Of a DNA stretch of 16,039 nucleotides, positions 1 to 7,186 are shown in pieces. The position numbers and the translations under genes are program-made. A model generated the notes under the pieces. That model worked only from the letters and a program-made list of their open reading frames with translations. It was not told the DNA's origin and did not search any database. Origin of the DNA: Chelonobacter sp006228105. Lineage in GTDB: Bacteria; Pseudomonadota; Gammaproteobacteria; Enterobacterales; Pasteurellaceae. Positions within the stretch are counted from its first letter, which is position 1. Every line of letters starts with the position of its first letter. The DNA is taken from assembly GCF_006228105.1 (NCBI RefSeq), contig NZ_VDHH01000153.1; one strand, written 5' to 3'.

Positions 1-570
1 CACGATCATGATCATGACCACGCAGATGGGCACGATCACGAGCATGGTGGACTACAAACCGATTGGCATGTTTGGTTTTCAAGTGATATCAGTGAAAAAA
101 TTGCTGAACAAATCGCAGCTCGTCTAAGCCAAAATTATCCGGCGAAAACCGATTTGATCCAACAAAATTTAGCAGAATTCAAACAAGGAATCAGCACAAA
201 ACAGCAGCAGTTGAGAAAACAGTTGGATCCGATTAAAAGCAAGGGTTACTATGTTTTCCATGATGCGTACGGCTATTTTGAACGCCAATACGGCTTAAAC
301 CGTTTAGGTTCGTTTACCATCAACCCGACAGTAGCGCCGGGCGCGAAAAAACTGAATGAAATCAAAGCGGATATTGATGCTCACAAAGCACAATGCCTAT
401 TTGCTGAGCCACAATTTACCCCGCGTTTGTTGGAAACACTGCATAAAAAGACAGGGATAAGATTGGGCGTAATCGACCCGATGGGCGAAAAAATCGCATT
501 AAGTAAAACCGCTTATAGCGACTATTTGCAATCGCTGGCGGACAGTTTTTCACAGTGTTTAGCAAAATAG
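1..570 (+). CDS. znuA: Zinc ABC transporter substrate-binding protein ZnuA (5' end outside window)
   Basis: The periplasmic protein ZnuA captures Zn2+ and delivers it to the ZnuBC inner-membrane importer. The reading frame is open from base 1, so only the C-terminal 189 residues are seen; start codon and signal peptide lie upstream. The visible part opens with a His/Asp-rich stretch (seven His in the first 15 residues), the charged loop typical of ZnuA. A D-x-H-x-W motif follows (His at 67-69), then F-H-D-A-Y (His at 259-261); in E. coli ZnuA these two His are zinc ligands. The remainder (YFERQYGL, FAEPQF, a DPMG segment near the end) tracks E. coli ZnuA closely. Two Cys, in CLFAEP and near the C terminus (SQCL), match the positions of the E. 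coli C-terminal disulfide. A hairpin terminator follows 54 bp after the stop. Zur control is usual for the family, but any operator would be outside the window. Confidence 0.95.
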   Translation, partial: HDHDHDHADGHDHEHGGLQTDWHVWFSSDISEKIAEQIAARLSQNYPAKTDLIQQNLAEFKQGISTKQQQLRKQLDPIKSKGYYVFHDAYGYFERQYGLNRLGSFTINPTVAPGAKKLNEIKADIDAHKAQCLFAEPQFTPRLLETLHKKTGIRLGVIDPMGEKIALSKTAYSDYLQSLADSFSQCLAK

Positions 571-623
571 TTTTTCTTGCTAAAAAGTTGAACTTAGCGA
601 ATTTTTAATGTCTGTGGCAGTCT

Positions 624-672
624 AACACCTTGTGTTGTTTTGGCGTATGCCGAAATCTGCAAGGTGTTTTTT
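624..672 (+). terminator. Nested hairpin terminator after znuA
   Basis: An outer perfect 9-bp stem pairs AACACCTTG (624-632) with CAAGGTGTT (660-668) and runs into a T-tract at 667-672. An inner stem pairs TTTTGGC (638-644) with GCCGAAA (649-655) around the loop GTAT, with one G-U pair. The T-tract lies only on the + strand side, so this reads as an intrinsic terminator for znuA. It ends 21 bp before the slt start, so it could also act as an attenuator if an slt promoter lies upstream of it. Confidence 0.7.
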
Positions 673-693
673 ATTGTCATTATCGGAGAAAGT

Positions 694-2694
694 ATGAAGC
701 GGAACATCGGTATAATTTGCGGCTTGTTTGGCGGGATGTTGCTACAGGCACCGGTTTTAGCCGAACCATCGACGCCCTTAACGAGGGAGCAACAACGTGA
801 GATTTACCAAAAAGCCGAAGCGCTGCTACCGTTATCTGCGGCAAACAATCAGTTTGCTGTGGTAGATCGACTGATTGCCCGTTTGGAAGGCTATCCACTG
901 CTGCCTGATCTACAATATCAACGCTTAATTCGTGATACATCACAGCTTTCGGCACAAAAAATCACGCAATTTGCACAACAATATCCCACATTGGCGGCGG
1001 AAAAAAATCTAGACCGCACTTGGTACCAAACCTTACAACAGCGGCAGGATTGGCAGGGCATTTTGCAATTCAGTGCGACACCGCCGCAGGATCGAATATC
1101 GCGCTGTATCTATTTTGCCGCACAAGCCCGTCAAGTGGAAACTGGTCAAGGACAAGCACGGCAAACCGCACTTGCGGCAATGGACTGGCAGCCGGTCAGT
1201 CAAATATGGTTAAATGGCGCTTCGCTGCCGGCGGCATGTGATGATCTTTTTAGTCTGTGGCAAGCTGCAGGGCAACAGACCGATGAGTTGGTTCGCCAGC
1301 GGGCATTGTTGGCATTTGCGCAGGGTAGTGATGGCGTGCTGCGGCATCTGCGTAACCAAAGTGATGATGTGGTTTTGACCGCTTGGCTAGAGAATTTAGT
1401 CGAGTTGCGTACCAATCCACAAGCATTAACTTTGTTTGTACAAACGGCAGCTGTTGATGCCAACAATGCCGAGATTATTCAGCAAACTTTCCCACGCTAT
1501 GTCAATCAACTGAACGAAAGTGAAATATCCGCTGCCGATCCGTTTGCACCATATGCCGAATGGAGTCAGCGCTTCGGTTTAAATGCTGAACAAACTATTG
1601 CTTGGCGCAGTGCCTTGATCAGCAAACTGTTTGACTCCGACAATCCGCAGCTTCAGCGCTGGCGTGATCAGCAGTTGCAGCAATTAAAGCAAGACAACTT
1701 GACCGAGCGCCGCATTCGCTTGGCGATTTTGGCACAGCAGGATTTATCCAGCTGGCTGAATTTGTTGTCAAACGAGGCAAGATCGCAACAAGAGTGGCGG
1801 TTTTGGCAAGCATTTGATGATGATAAAAAAGGTCGCAAAACCCAGGCTCGACAACAGTGGCAACAACTGGCGCAAGAGCGTGGTTTTTATCCGATGCTAG
1901 CGGCTGAGCAATTGAATCTAGATTACCAACCGTACTTTGCCTTGCTGGATCAAGCACAAGCTGAAATGGGGCTGCAACCATTGGCGGCAGAGTTGGAGCG
2001 CATTGAGGAGTGGCTTGCTGTGGGGCAATATTCTCAAGCCAAACAAAGCTGGTCGCAGTTATTGGCGCAGCAACAAAAAATGACACAAATTGCGTTGGCG
2101 GAGTATGCCAATCGCAAGCAATGGTATGAATTCGGCGTGCAGGCGACCATTCAAGCCAAAGCCTGGGACTATTTGACGCAACGGCTACCGTTTGCCTATC
2201 CGTTATGGTTTGAATTGAATTTGCAAGGCAAATCGATCAGCTCGAGTTTTGCGCTGGCGATCGCGCGCCAAGAGAGTGCTTGGGATCCGAATGCACAATC
2301 TCATGCCAATGCACGTGGCTTAATGCAGTTGTTGCCGAGTACCGCAAAAGCGACGGCGGATAAGTTTGGTTTGCCATATAATAATGAACGGCAACTGTTT
2401 GATACATTCGATAACATCATGTTGGGCACGCAGCATTTGCAAGAGCTGGCAGATCGCTTTGGCAACAACCGTATTTTTATTGCTGCGGCTTATAATGCTG
2501 GCAGCAGTCGGGTCGATCGTTGGCTGAATCGTGCCGGCGGGCGCTTGAGCATGGCAGAGTTTATTGCCACGATTCCGTTTTACGAAACACGTGGTTATGT
2601 ACAGAATGTGTTGACCTTTGATTATTATTATCAAATGCTCGCCGGCAACAAACGAATAAAATTCGCCAAAATAGAAGCCGATCGATTATACTAG
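694..2694 (+). CDS. slt: Soluble lytic murein transglycosylase Slt70 family
   Basis: Slt cleaves the MurNAc-GlcNAc bond of peptidoglycan in the periplasm, forming 1,6-anhydro-muropeptides during wall turnover. The 666-residue product is near E. coli Slt (645). ATG 694 is chosen over an in-frame upstream codon at 640 because it has a ribosome site (CGGAGA, 684-689) and gives a clean signal peptide: MKR, a hydrophobic core, and VLA before residue 24. The region from about 25 to 500 is Gln/Ala/Trp-rich helix, as in the superhelical ring domain of Slt70. The C-terminal SLT domain starts near 515, with catalytic Glu527 in IARQESAWDPNA, then the RGLMQLLPSTA and AAYNAGSSRV motifs. Two uptake-signal cores lie inside the gene (1013-1021, 1165-1173). 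The stop codon overlaps the putative TrpR operator of the next gene. The slt-trpR order is the same as in E. coli. Confidence 0.95.
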   Translation: MKRNIGIICGLFGGMLLQAPVLAEPSTPLTREQQREIYQKAEALLPLSAANNQFAVVDRLIARLEGYPLLPDLQYQRLIRDTSQLSAQKITQFAQQYPTLAAEKNLDRTWYQTLQQRQDWQGILQFSATPPQDRISRCIYFAAQARQVETGQGQARQTALAAMDWQPVSQIWLNGASLPAACDDLFSLWQAAGQQTDELVRQRALLAFAQGSDGVLRHLRNQSDDVVLTAWLENLVELRTNPQALTLFVQTAAVDANNAEIIQQTFPRYVNQLNESEISAADPFAPYAEWSQRFGLNAEQTIAWRSALISKLFDSDNPQLQRWRDQQLQQLKQDNLTERRIRLAILAQQDLSSWLNLLSNEARSQQEWRFWQAFDDDKKGRKTQARQQWQQLAQERGFYPMLAAEQLNLDYQPYFALLDQAQAEMGLQPLAAELERIEEWLAVGQYSQAKQSWSQLLAQQQKMTQIALAEYANRKQWYEFGVQATIQAKAWDYLTQRLPFAYPLWFELNLQGKSISSSFALAIARQESAWDPNAQSHANARGLMQLLPSTAKATADKFGLPYNNERQLFDTFDNIMLGTQHLQELADRFGNNRIFIAAAYNAGSSRVDRWLNRAGGRLSMAEFIATIPFYETRGYVQNVLTFDYYYQMLAGNKRIKFAKIEADRLY

Positions 2695-2706
2695 TGTGAC
2701 AGTACA
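2687..2706. promoter_or_regulatory. Probable TrpR operator overlapping the trpR -10 box
   Basis: TATACTAGTG followed by TGACAGTACA is an imperfect inverted repeat with half-sites TATACTAG and TGTACTGT. It resembles the CTAG-centred E. coli TrpR operators of trp, aroH and mtr. It lies 21 bp before the trpR ATG and across the slt stop codon. TATACT (2687-2692) also makes a 5/6 match to a -10 box, so bound repressor would cover the promoter. No good -35 box is seen. Operator identity is inferred from similarity and position. Confidence 0.5.
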
Positions 2707-2727
2707 AACAGCAGAAAGAGTGTGTCT

Positions 2728-2751
2728 ATGCTAAAAAATATGCTAAAAAAT
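2728..2751 (+). repeat. Tandem 12-bp repeat at the trpR start
   Basis: The unit ATGCTAAAAAAT is present twice exactly (2728-2739, 2740-2751) and is followed by a degenerate third unit, ATGCAAAAAGAT. Each unit carries an ATG in the trpR frame, so unit gain or loss would not shift the frame but would change the N terminus and the distance from ribosome site to start codon. Confidence 0.85.
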
Positions 2752-3057
2752 ATGCAAAAAGATCAGTCGAATATTGCTTCAAAAAGTAAACAACAGCAGT
2801 GGAGTGAGTTTATTGAATTGCTGCGTCAGGCGTTTGCTGATGGCAGGGAGGAGCAGTTGCTGACCCTGCTATTGACCGCTGACGAGCGTGATGCTTTTGG
2901 GCTGCGGGTCAATATTATTCATGAACTATTGAGCAAGAATCTGTCACAACGGGACATTCAGCAGAAATTAAATACCAGTGCTGCCACCATCACGCGCGGT
3001 TCGAATATGCTGAAAACCATGCCGGATGAGTTTTTGCAATGGTTACTCAGGCATTGA
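2728..3057 (+). CDS. trpR: Trp operon repressor TrpR
   Basis: TrpR is a small all-helical dimeric DNA-binding protein that, with L-tryptophan bound, represses tryptophan biosynthesis and transport genes and usually itself. The 109-residue product (E. coli 108) carries the family core: LLTADERDAFGLRVNIIHELL, then the helix-turn-helix SQRDIQQKLNTSAATITRGSN and a LLRH end. ATG 2728 is preferred because AGAG (2717-2720) lies 7 bp upstream. GTG 2722 and in-frame ATGs at 2740 and 2752 are alternatives. The first 24 bases are two identical 12-bp units (each encoding MLKN), so the N terminus differs from the E. coli arm. The TGA stop overlaps the likely mtgA ATG by one base, indicating translational coupling. 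Autoregulation is suggested by the operator-like palindrome just upstream. Confidence 0.95.
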   Translation: MLKNMLKNMQKDQSNIASKSKQQQWSEFIELLRQAFADGREEQLLTLLLTADERDAFGLRVNIIHELLSKNLSQRDIQQKLNTSAATITRGSNMLKTMPDEFLQWLLRH

Positions 3058-3806
3058 TGGCAAAATATTTTCGCACTAAAACATTTTTTTCAGGCAGAAA
3101 GTGCGGTTGGTTACGCAAACGTGCCCGTTTTTTATGCAAATGGCTTGGACGCGGACTAGCCGTGGTGGTGTTGCTGACCGCACTTTTCCGTGTTGTGCCG
3201 ATTCCGTTTTCCGCCTATATGCTGCAACAAAAACTGGGGCATTGGTTCAGCGCCGATTTCGGTTATGAACTACATTACGACTGGGTCGCACTGGATAACA
3301 TCAGTTGGCAGATGCAGCTGGCGGTGATTGCCGCTGAAGATCAGCGTTTTGATCAACATTTCGGTTTGGATTTTGCGGCAATTCAATCGGCATTGGATCA
3401 TAATGCCCGCTCGAATCGCACCCGTGGTGCTTCAACCATTTCACAGCAGACCGCCAAAAACCTGTATTTATGGCATGGACAGAGCTGGCTACGCAAAGGG
3501 ATTGAAGTGCCGACCACCTTGATGTTGGAGCTGCTATGGGATAAACGGCGGATTTTGCAGGTCTATCTGAATATCGCCGAATTTGGCGAGGGGATTTTTG
3601 GTGTTGAAGCGGCGGCGCAGCACTATTTCAACAAATCAGCGGCACGCTTGAATGCCAATGAAGCAGCATTGTTGGCGGCAGTGCTGCCGAATCCGATTTT
3701 ATATCGAGTAGACAAACCGTCTGGTGCAGTGCTGCGTAAACAACAATGGATTATGCAACAGATGAATGCGTTGGGCGGCAGAGCCTTTTTGCAGAAGTTG
3801 GAGTAA
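3057..3806 (+). CDS. mtgA: Monofunctional biosynthetic peptidoglycan transglycosylase MtgA
   Basis: MtgA polymerises lipid II into glycan strands at the outer face of the inner membrane; it is a GT51 enzyme without a transpeptidase domain. The product has 249 residues (E. coli 242). After a basic N terminus there is one membrane anchor at about 32-48. GT51 motifs follow in order: AVIAAEDQRF with catalytic Glu94, RGASTISQQTAKN (123-135), RKGIEVPTTLMLELLWDKRRI, and YLNIAEFGEGIFGVEAAA. The end (GGRAFLQKLE) matches the E. coli enzyme. ATG 3057 overlaps the trpR TGA. An in-frame ATG at 3039, inside trpR and behind GATGAG (3025-3030), is a credible alternative that would add six residues. Two opposed uptake-signal cores (3099-3107, 3177-3185) lie in the 5' part. 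The next gene starts 3 bp after the stop. Confidence 0.95.
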   Translation: MAKYFRTKTFFSGRKCGWLRKRARFLCKWLGRGLAVVVLLTALFRVVPIPFSAYMLQQKLGHWFSADFGYELHYDWVALDNISWQMQLAVIAAEDQRFDQHFGLDFAAIQSALDHNARSNRTRGASTISQQTAKNLYLWHGQSWLRKGIEVPTTLMLELLWDKRRILQVYLNIAEFGEGIFGVEAAAQHYFNKSAARLNANEAALLAAVLPNPILYRVDKPSGAVLRKQQWIMQQMNALGGRAFLQKLE

Positions 3807-3809
3807 ATC

Positions 3810-5096
3810 ATGAAAAAAAACATCCGTTTTCAAAGCGCAAAACAGCATAAACAGCAACGGTTGTTGCGCGAATTAGAGCAGAAGTTTTTCACCGCTTATG
3901 CAAAAGGACAGTATGCACTTGCCATCACACTGCAACAGCAACTGCTTGGTCTTGCACCGTCGGCAGAAAAGTGGAGCAATTTATCTACTTGTTATGTCAA
4001 GTTGGCGGATTGGCAAAAGGCAATTGATGCGGCAGGGCAAGCACTAAGATTGGATAGTCAAAATTTAAATGCCTATGATGCGCTGTCGCACGCCTGTAGT
4101 GAAATTGGCAAGTTTGATTTGGTGAAGATTTACGGTAAAGCCGCATTGGAAATCCGTGATAGACGTTTTTGTGATAAAAAATTTGAGTTGAATACGTTGT
4201 CGAGCGGGCAAAAGTGCGGTCATAAAAAGATCATTGCTTTTTCGTTATATGGTGGTTCGCCAATTTATTGCGAACCGGCGGTGATGAATGCCGAGTTGCG
4301 AGCGAGAATTTACCCGGATTGGATCTGCCGTTTTTATATTGATGATAGCGTACCGCAAGCAGTGGTACAGCGTTTGACCCATTATGATGCGGTTGAAATT
4401 GTGTATGTCAGCACTGAACAGAAAAAACTACCGGCTACGATGTGGCGTTTCTTGGCATTAGATGATGATGACGTCGAGCGGGTGATTTTCCGTGATGCGG
4501 ATTCGGTGATTTCACAGCGTGAAGCGGAAGCCGTTGAGGCGTGGCAAAACAGTGACAAGGCATTTCATATGATCCGTGACAGTGGTTCGCATACCGAATT
4601 GATGTTGGCTGGTTTATGGGGCGCTGTTGCTGGCGTTTTACCGTCGATGTTGATGTTGATTCAGGATTATATGAAAAAAGAAAAAATGGATTCGCGCTTT
4701 GCTGATCAATATTTCTTGAGAAGTTATATTTGGCCGGTTGCACGTGATCAGATGTTGCAGCATGACTCGTTATTTGGTTTTATGGGCGCAGCGGATCTCC
4801 CCAGCCCCAATCCACATGGGTTGAATAAATTGACCATCGGTTATAATGAAGGCTGCCCGCATTTTAGTGCACCGGTGAATTTCCCGGATAAAACCGTGGT
4901 GGTTTGGACACTTGAAAGTGAAATTGATCCGCTTATCAACCAAGACGGGAGCTTTAATTATCGTGAACGCACCACCATTTGTCATTACCAAACGGTGGTG
5001 AAAAACGGTAAAATTGAGGGCAACTTACCGTGGCGTTATCTGCAAGGCATTGCCGAAGGCAAAAGTGCGGTTCGGGTCAGAAAAGCCGATGACTAA
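3810..5096 (+). CDS. TPR protein with glycosyltransferase-like domain, function unknown
   Basis: The 428-residue product has no signal peptide or membrane segment and is probably cytoplasmic. Residues about 20-120 look like TPR helices; the clearest units are near 54-87 (WSNLSTCYVKLADWQKAI) and 88-121. From about 139 the protein resembles a GT-A glycosyltransferase: a beta-strand start (IIAFSLYGGS), a conserved YPDWICRFYID, then VERVIFRDADSVI with a DxD-type Asp-Ala-Asp at 229-231 preceded by Arg228. REAEAVEAW, FHMIRD (252-257), HTELMLAGLWG (261-271) and DQYFLR (299-304) follow. DxD motifs bind nucleotide-sugar metal in GT-A enzymes. The W-RF, RD-DS and H-MRD pattern recurs in a poorly described bacterial family recalled from memory. 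The start at 3810 has TTGGAG (3798-3803) inside the end of mtgA. It sits between mtgA and an LtaS-like enzyme, suggesting an envelope polysaccharide role. Donor and acceptor are unknown. Confidence 0.75.
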   Translation: MKKNIRFQSAKQHKQQRLLRELEQKFFTAYAKGQYALAITLQQQLLGLAPSAEKWSNLSTCYVKLADWQKAIDAAGQALRLDSQNLNAYDALSHACSEIGKFDLVKIYGKAALEIRDRRFCDKKFELNTLSSGQKCGHKKIIAFSLYGGSPIYCEPAVMNAELRARIYPDWICRFYIDDSVPQAVVQRLTHYDAVEIVYVSTEQKKLPATMWRFLALDDDDVERVIFRDADSVISQREAEAVEAWQNSDKAFHMIRDSGSHTELMLAGLWGAVAGVLPSMLMLIQDYMKKEKMDSRFADQYFLRSYIWPVARDQMLQHDSLFGFMGAADLPSPNPHGLNKLTIGYNEGCPHFSAPVNFPDKTVVVWTLESEIDPLINQDGSFNYRERTTICHYQTVVKNGKIEGNLPWRYLQGIAEGKSAVRVRKADD

Positions 5097-5163
5097 AAAA
5101 ACGAAGAACTTTTTTGTTTTTATAAACTCTAACCACAACACAGACCCTATAACAGGTTGAATA

Positions 5164-7110
5164 ATGTCGAATTTGAAAAAATACTTGGGATCGTTATATC
5201 CGGTAATTTGTTTTACTTTGATTAATTTATTAGTGCTCTCTTTAAGCCGTATTGGGTTGGCAATTTGGCAGCGCGAGCGGGTCAGTGCGGTTGACGGCTG
5301 GGCGGAATTGCTGCTGCAAGGTATCCGGATTGATATTGTGGCACTGTGTTGGCTGTTCGGTATTTTTGCACTGCTTAGTGTACTGCTGGTTTCAGATAAT
5401 AAAGTGGGACGCACCTATGTGTGGCTGTTGCGTGTCGTGCTGACTGCAGGCAGTGTATTTATCCTGTTTATGGAAGCCTCAACCCCGGATTTTATCGCTA
5501 CCTACGATTTCCGCCCGAACCGCCTGTTTATCGAATATCTGGTTAATCCGAAAGAAGTGTTCACCATGTTGGCGAACGGGCATTTGCTGTCGTTGGTGTT
5601 GGTACCGATTTTGTCGCTTGCGGTCACCTGGTTGTATTGGCGTTTGGCAAAACAGGTGACCACCGATTTAAGCTATTTCCGCTGGCGTTTTCGCCCGTTT
5701 ATTGCGCTGCTTGTGGCAGCGTTAGTGTTTGTTGGCGCACGCTCTAGTTTGCAACATCGCGGTATTAACCCCTCAATGGTGGCGTTCTCCTCTGACGGAC
5801 TGGTCAATTCGCTGGTGTTGAATTCCGGCTATTCGGTGCTGTTTGCCTTGCAGCAGATGAAAGATGAAGATAATTCCTCGGAAACTTACGGCAAAATGCC
5901 GTTTGCAGAAGTACTGCAAACCTTGAAAACCTTACGTGGCAGAGCGGAGAGCGACTATCTTAATCCGGAAATTCCGACGCTAACGTTTAACCAAGCCAGT
6001 TATCAAGGCAAACCGAAAAATATTGTGATTATTTTAGAGGAGAGCTTGGGCGCACAGTTTATTGGTAGTTTAGGCGGCAAGCCATTGTCACCGCAGTTTG
6101 ACCAATTGGCACAACAAGGTTGGTTATTTGAAAATTTATATGCTACCGGCACTCGCTCGGTACGCGGGATTGAGGCGATCACCACCGGTTTTACCCCGAC
6201 CCCGGCAAGAGCGGTGGTCAAACTGCCCGGCAGCCAAAACGGATTTTTCAGTATCGCTGAATTGTTGAAACGCCAAGGTTATCACACCTCGTTTATTTAC
6301 GGCGGTGAAAAGCATTTCGATAATATGGCAAGCTTTTTCTACGGCAATGGTTTTCAGACCATCGTTGATCAGGCGGATTACAAAAATCCAAAATTTGTTG
6401 CCACTTGGGGCATGAGTGATGAAGATTTGTTTGATAAGGCTAACGAAAAATTCACTGAATGGAACAAAAATGATCAACCGTTTTTCAGCTTGGTGTTTAC
6501 GTCGAGCAATCACGATCCGTTTGAATTTCCGGACAATAAAATTGAACTCTATGAACAGCCGAAACAGACCCGCAATAACGCTGCTAAATATGCTGATTTT
6601 GCGTTAGGCTATTTCTTTGAGATGGCGAAAAAGTCGGATTATTGGCAGGATACGATCTTTTTAGTGGTGGCGGATCATGATTCCCGTGCCGCAGGTGCAG
6701 CACTGGTGCCGATTCAGAATTTCCACATTCCGGGTTTAATTTTGGGTGAGGGAATTGAACCGCGGCGCGATAACCGTTTAGTCAGTCAAATTGATATGCC
6801 GACCACGTTGTTGTCGTTGGCAGGGATTAGCGGCGAGAACCCAATGTGGGGTTATGATTTGACGCAAGCGGTAGATCCGAACCGAGCTTTGATGCAATTT
6901 GATAAGAATTTGGCTTATATGAAAGGGGATACGGTGACAATTTTGCAGCCGAATATTGAAGCAAAAGGGTTTAAGTATGATGCCAAAACGCAGCAATTGA
7001 CGGCGAACGATTTAAATCCGCAATTGGCAAAAGAGGCATTGGCGTATGCGTTATGGGGCAGTTATAGTTATAAAAACCGTTTATATAAGCTGCCAGAAGA
7101 GAAAAAATAA
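5164..7110 (+). CDS. LTA synthase family membrane phosphotransferase (sulfatase fold)
   Basis: Enzymes of this family move phosphoglycerol or phosphoethanolamine from a phospholipid to a glycan or lipid on the outer face of the inner membrane. The 648-residue product has about five membrane helices (near 12-33, 52-76, 83-105, 138-160, 175-195) and then a periplasmic sulfatase-fold domain from about 285. Visible active-site elements are NIVIILEESLG with Glu293, ATGTRSVRGIE with probable nucleophile Thr330, FIYGGEKHFDNM, TSSNHDPFEFP, and VVADHDSR with Asp504-His505. These correspond to the Glu, Thr and Asp-His metal site of staphylococcal LtaS. A Gram-negative host makes true lipoteichoic acid unlikely; decoration of a periplasmic glucan, LPS or other glycan is more plausible. 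AGG (5154-5156) lies 7 bp before the ATG. The gap to the TPR-glycosyltransferase gene is 67 bp, so the two are probably co-transcribed. The substrate cannot be read from sequence. Confidence 0.9.
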   Translation: MSNLKKYLGSLYPVICFTLINLLVLSLSRIGLAIWQRERVSAVDGWAELLLQGIRIDIVALCWLFGIFALLSVLLVSDNKVGRTYVWLLRVVLTAGSVFILFMEASTPDFIATYDFRPNRLFIEYLVNPKEVFTMLANGHLLSLVLVPILSLAVTWLYWRLAKQVTTDLSYFRWRFRPFIALLVAALVFVGARSSLQHRGINPSMVAFSSDGLVNSLVLNSGYSVLFALQQMKDEDNSSETYGKMPFAEVLQTLKTLRGRAESDYLNPEIPTLTFNQASYQGKPKNIVIILEESLGAQFIGSLGGKPLSPQFDQLAQQGWLFENLYATGTRSVRGIEAITTGFTPTPARAVVKLPGSQNGFFSIAELLKRQGYHTSFIYGGEKHFDNMASFFYGNGFQTIVDQADYKNPKFVATWGMSDEDLFDKANEKFTEWNKNDQPFFSLVFTSSNHDPFEFPDNKIELYEQPKQTRNNAAKYADFALGYFFEMAKKSDYWQDTIFLVVADHDSRAAGAALVPIQNFHIPGLILGEGIEPRRDNRLVSQIDMPTTLLSLAGISGENPMWGYDLTQAVDPNRALMQFDKNLAYMKGDTVTILQPNIEAKGFKYDAKTQQLTANDLNPQLAKEALAYALWGSYSYKNRLYKLPEEKK

Positions 7111-7138
7111 AGTTATCTTCCTAAAAACGCAAATATAT

Positions 7139-7170
7139 AAATCAGGGCGTGATAAAACATGCCCTGATTT
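7139..7170. terminator. Bidirectional terminator between convergent genes
   Basis: AAATCAGGGC (7139-7148) pairs perfectly with GCCCTGATTT (7161-7170). Three inner pairs, one of them G-U, extend the stem to 13 bp around the loop ATAAAA. T-rich sequence flanks both ends when read on the appropriate strand. It sits between the stops of the LtaS-like gene (+) and the methyltransferase gene (-), so it can serve both. Confidence 0.8.
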
Positions 7171-7186
7171 ATTTCACTCTACGCCA

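Noticed and set aside
588..616. TTGAAC as a -35 box for slt
   Set aside because: There is no -10 match at normal spacing, and the start would lie upstream of the terminator hairpin.
1166..1177. CCGCACTTGCGG looks like a small hairpin
   Set aside because: It is inside slt, has a 5-bp stem, and is explained by the uptake-signal core at 1165-1173 plus local sequence.
1619..2086. 155-codon open frame on the - strand inside slt
   Set aside because: It lies wholly antisense to a clear slt coding region, its product resembles nothing, and no ribosome site supports it. The other long antisense frames (9374-10060, 11449-11889) fail for the same reasons.
3099..3185. Two opposed uptake-signal cores that could form a terminator
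   Set aside because: They are 69 bp apart inside mtgA coding sequence with no T-tract, so they are independent uptake signals.
5094..5122. Possible terminator after the TPR-glycosyltransferase gene (A-run followed by T-runs)
   Set aside because: The potential stem is almost only A-T pairs with no GC core, so it is not a convincing intrinsic terminator and does not argue against co-transcription with the LtaS-like gene.
5142..5151. The 10-mer AGACCCTATA occurs in two intergenic gaps (5142-5151 and 10913-10922)
   Set aside because: The flanks do not match beyond 10-11 bases and two copies in 16 kb may be chance. TATA-like bases here lie too close to the start codons, and no -35 box is seen.
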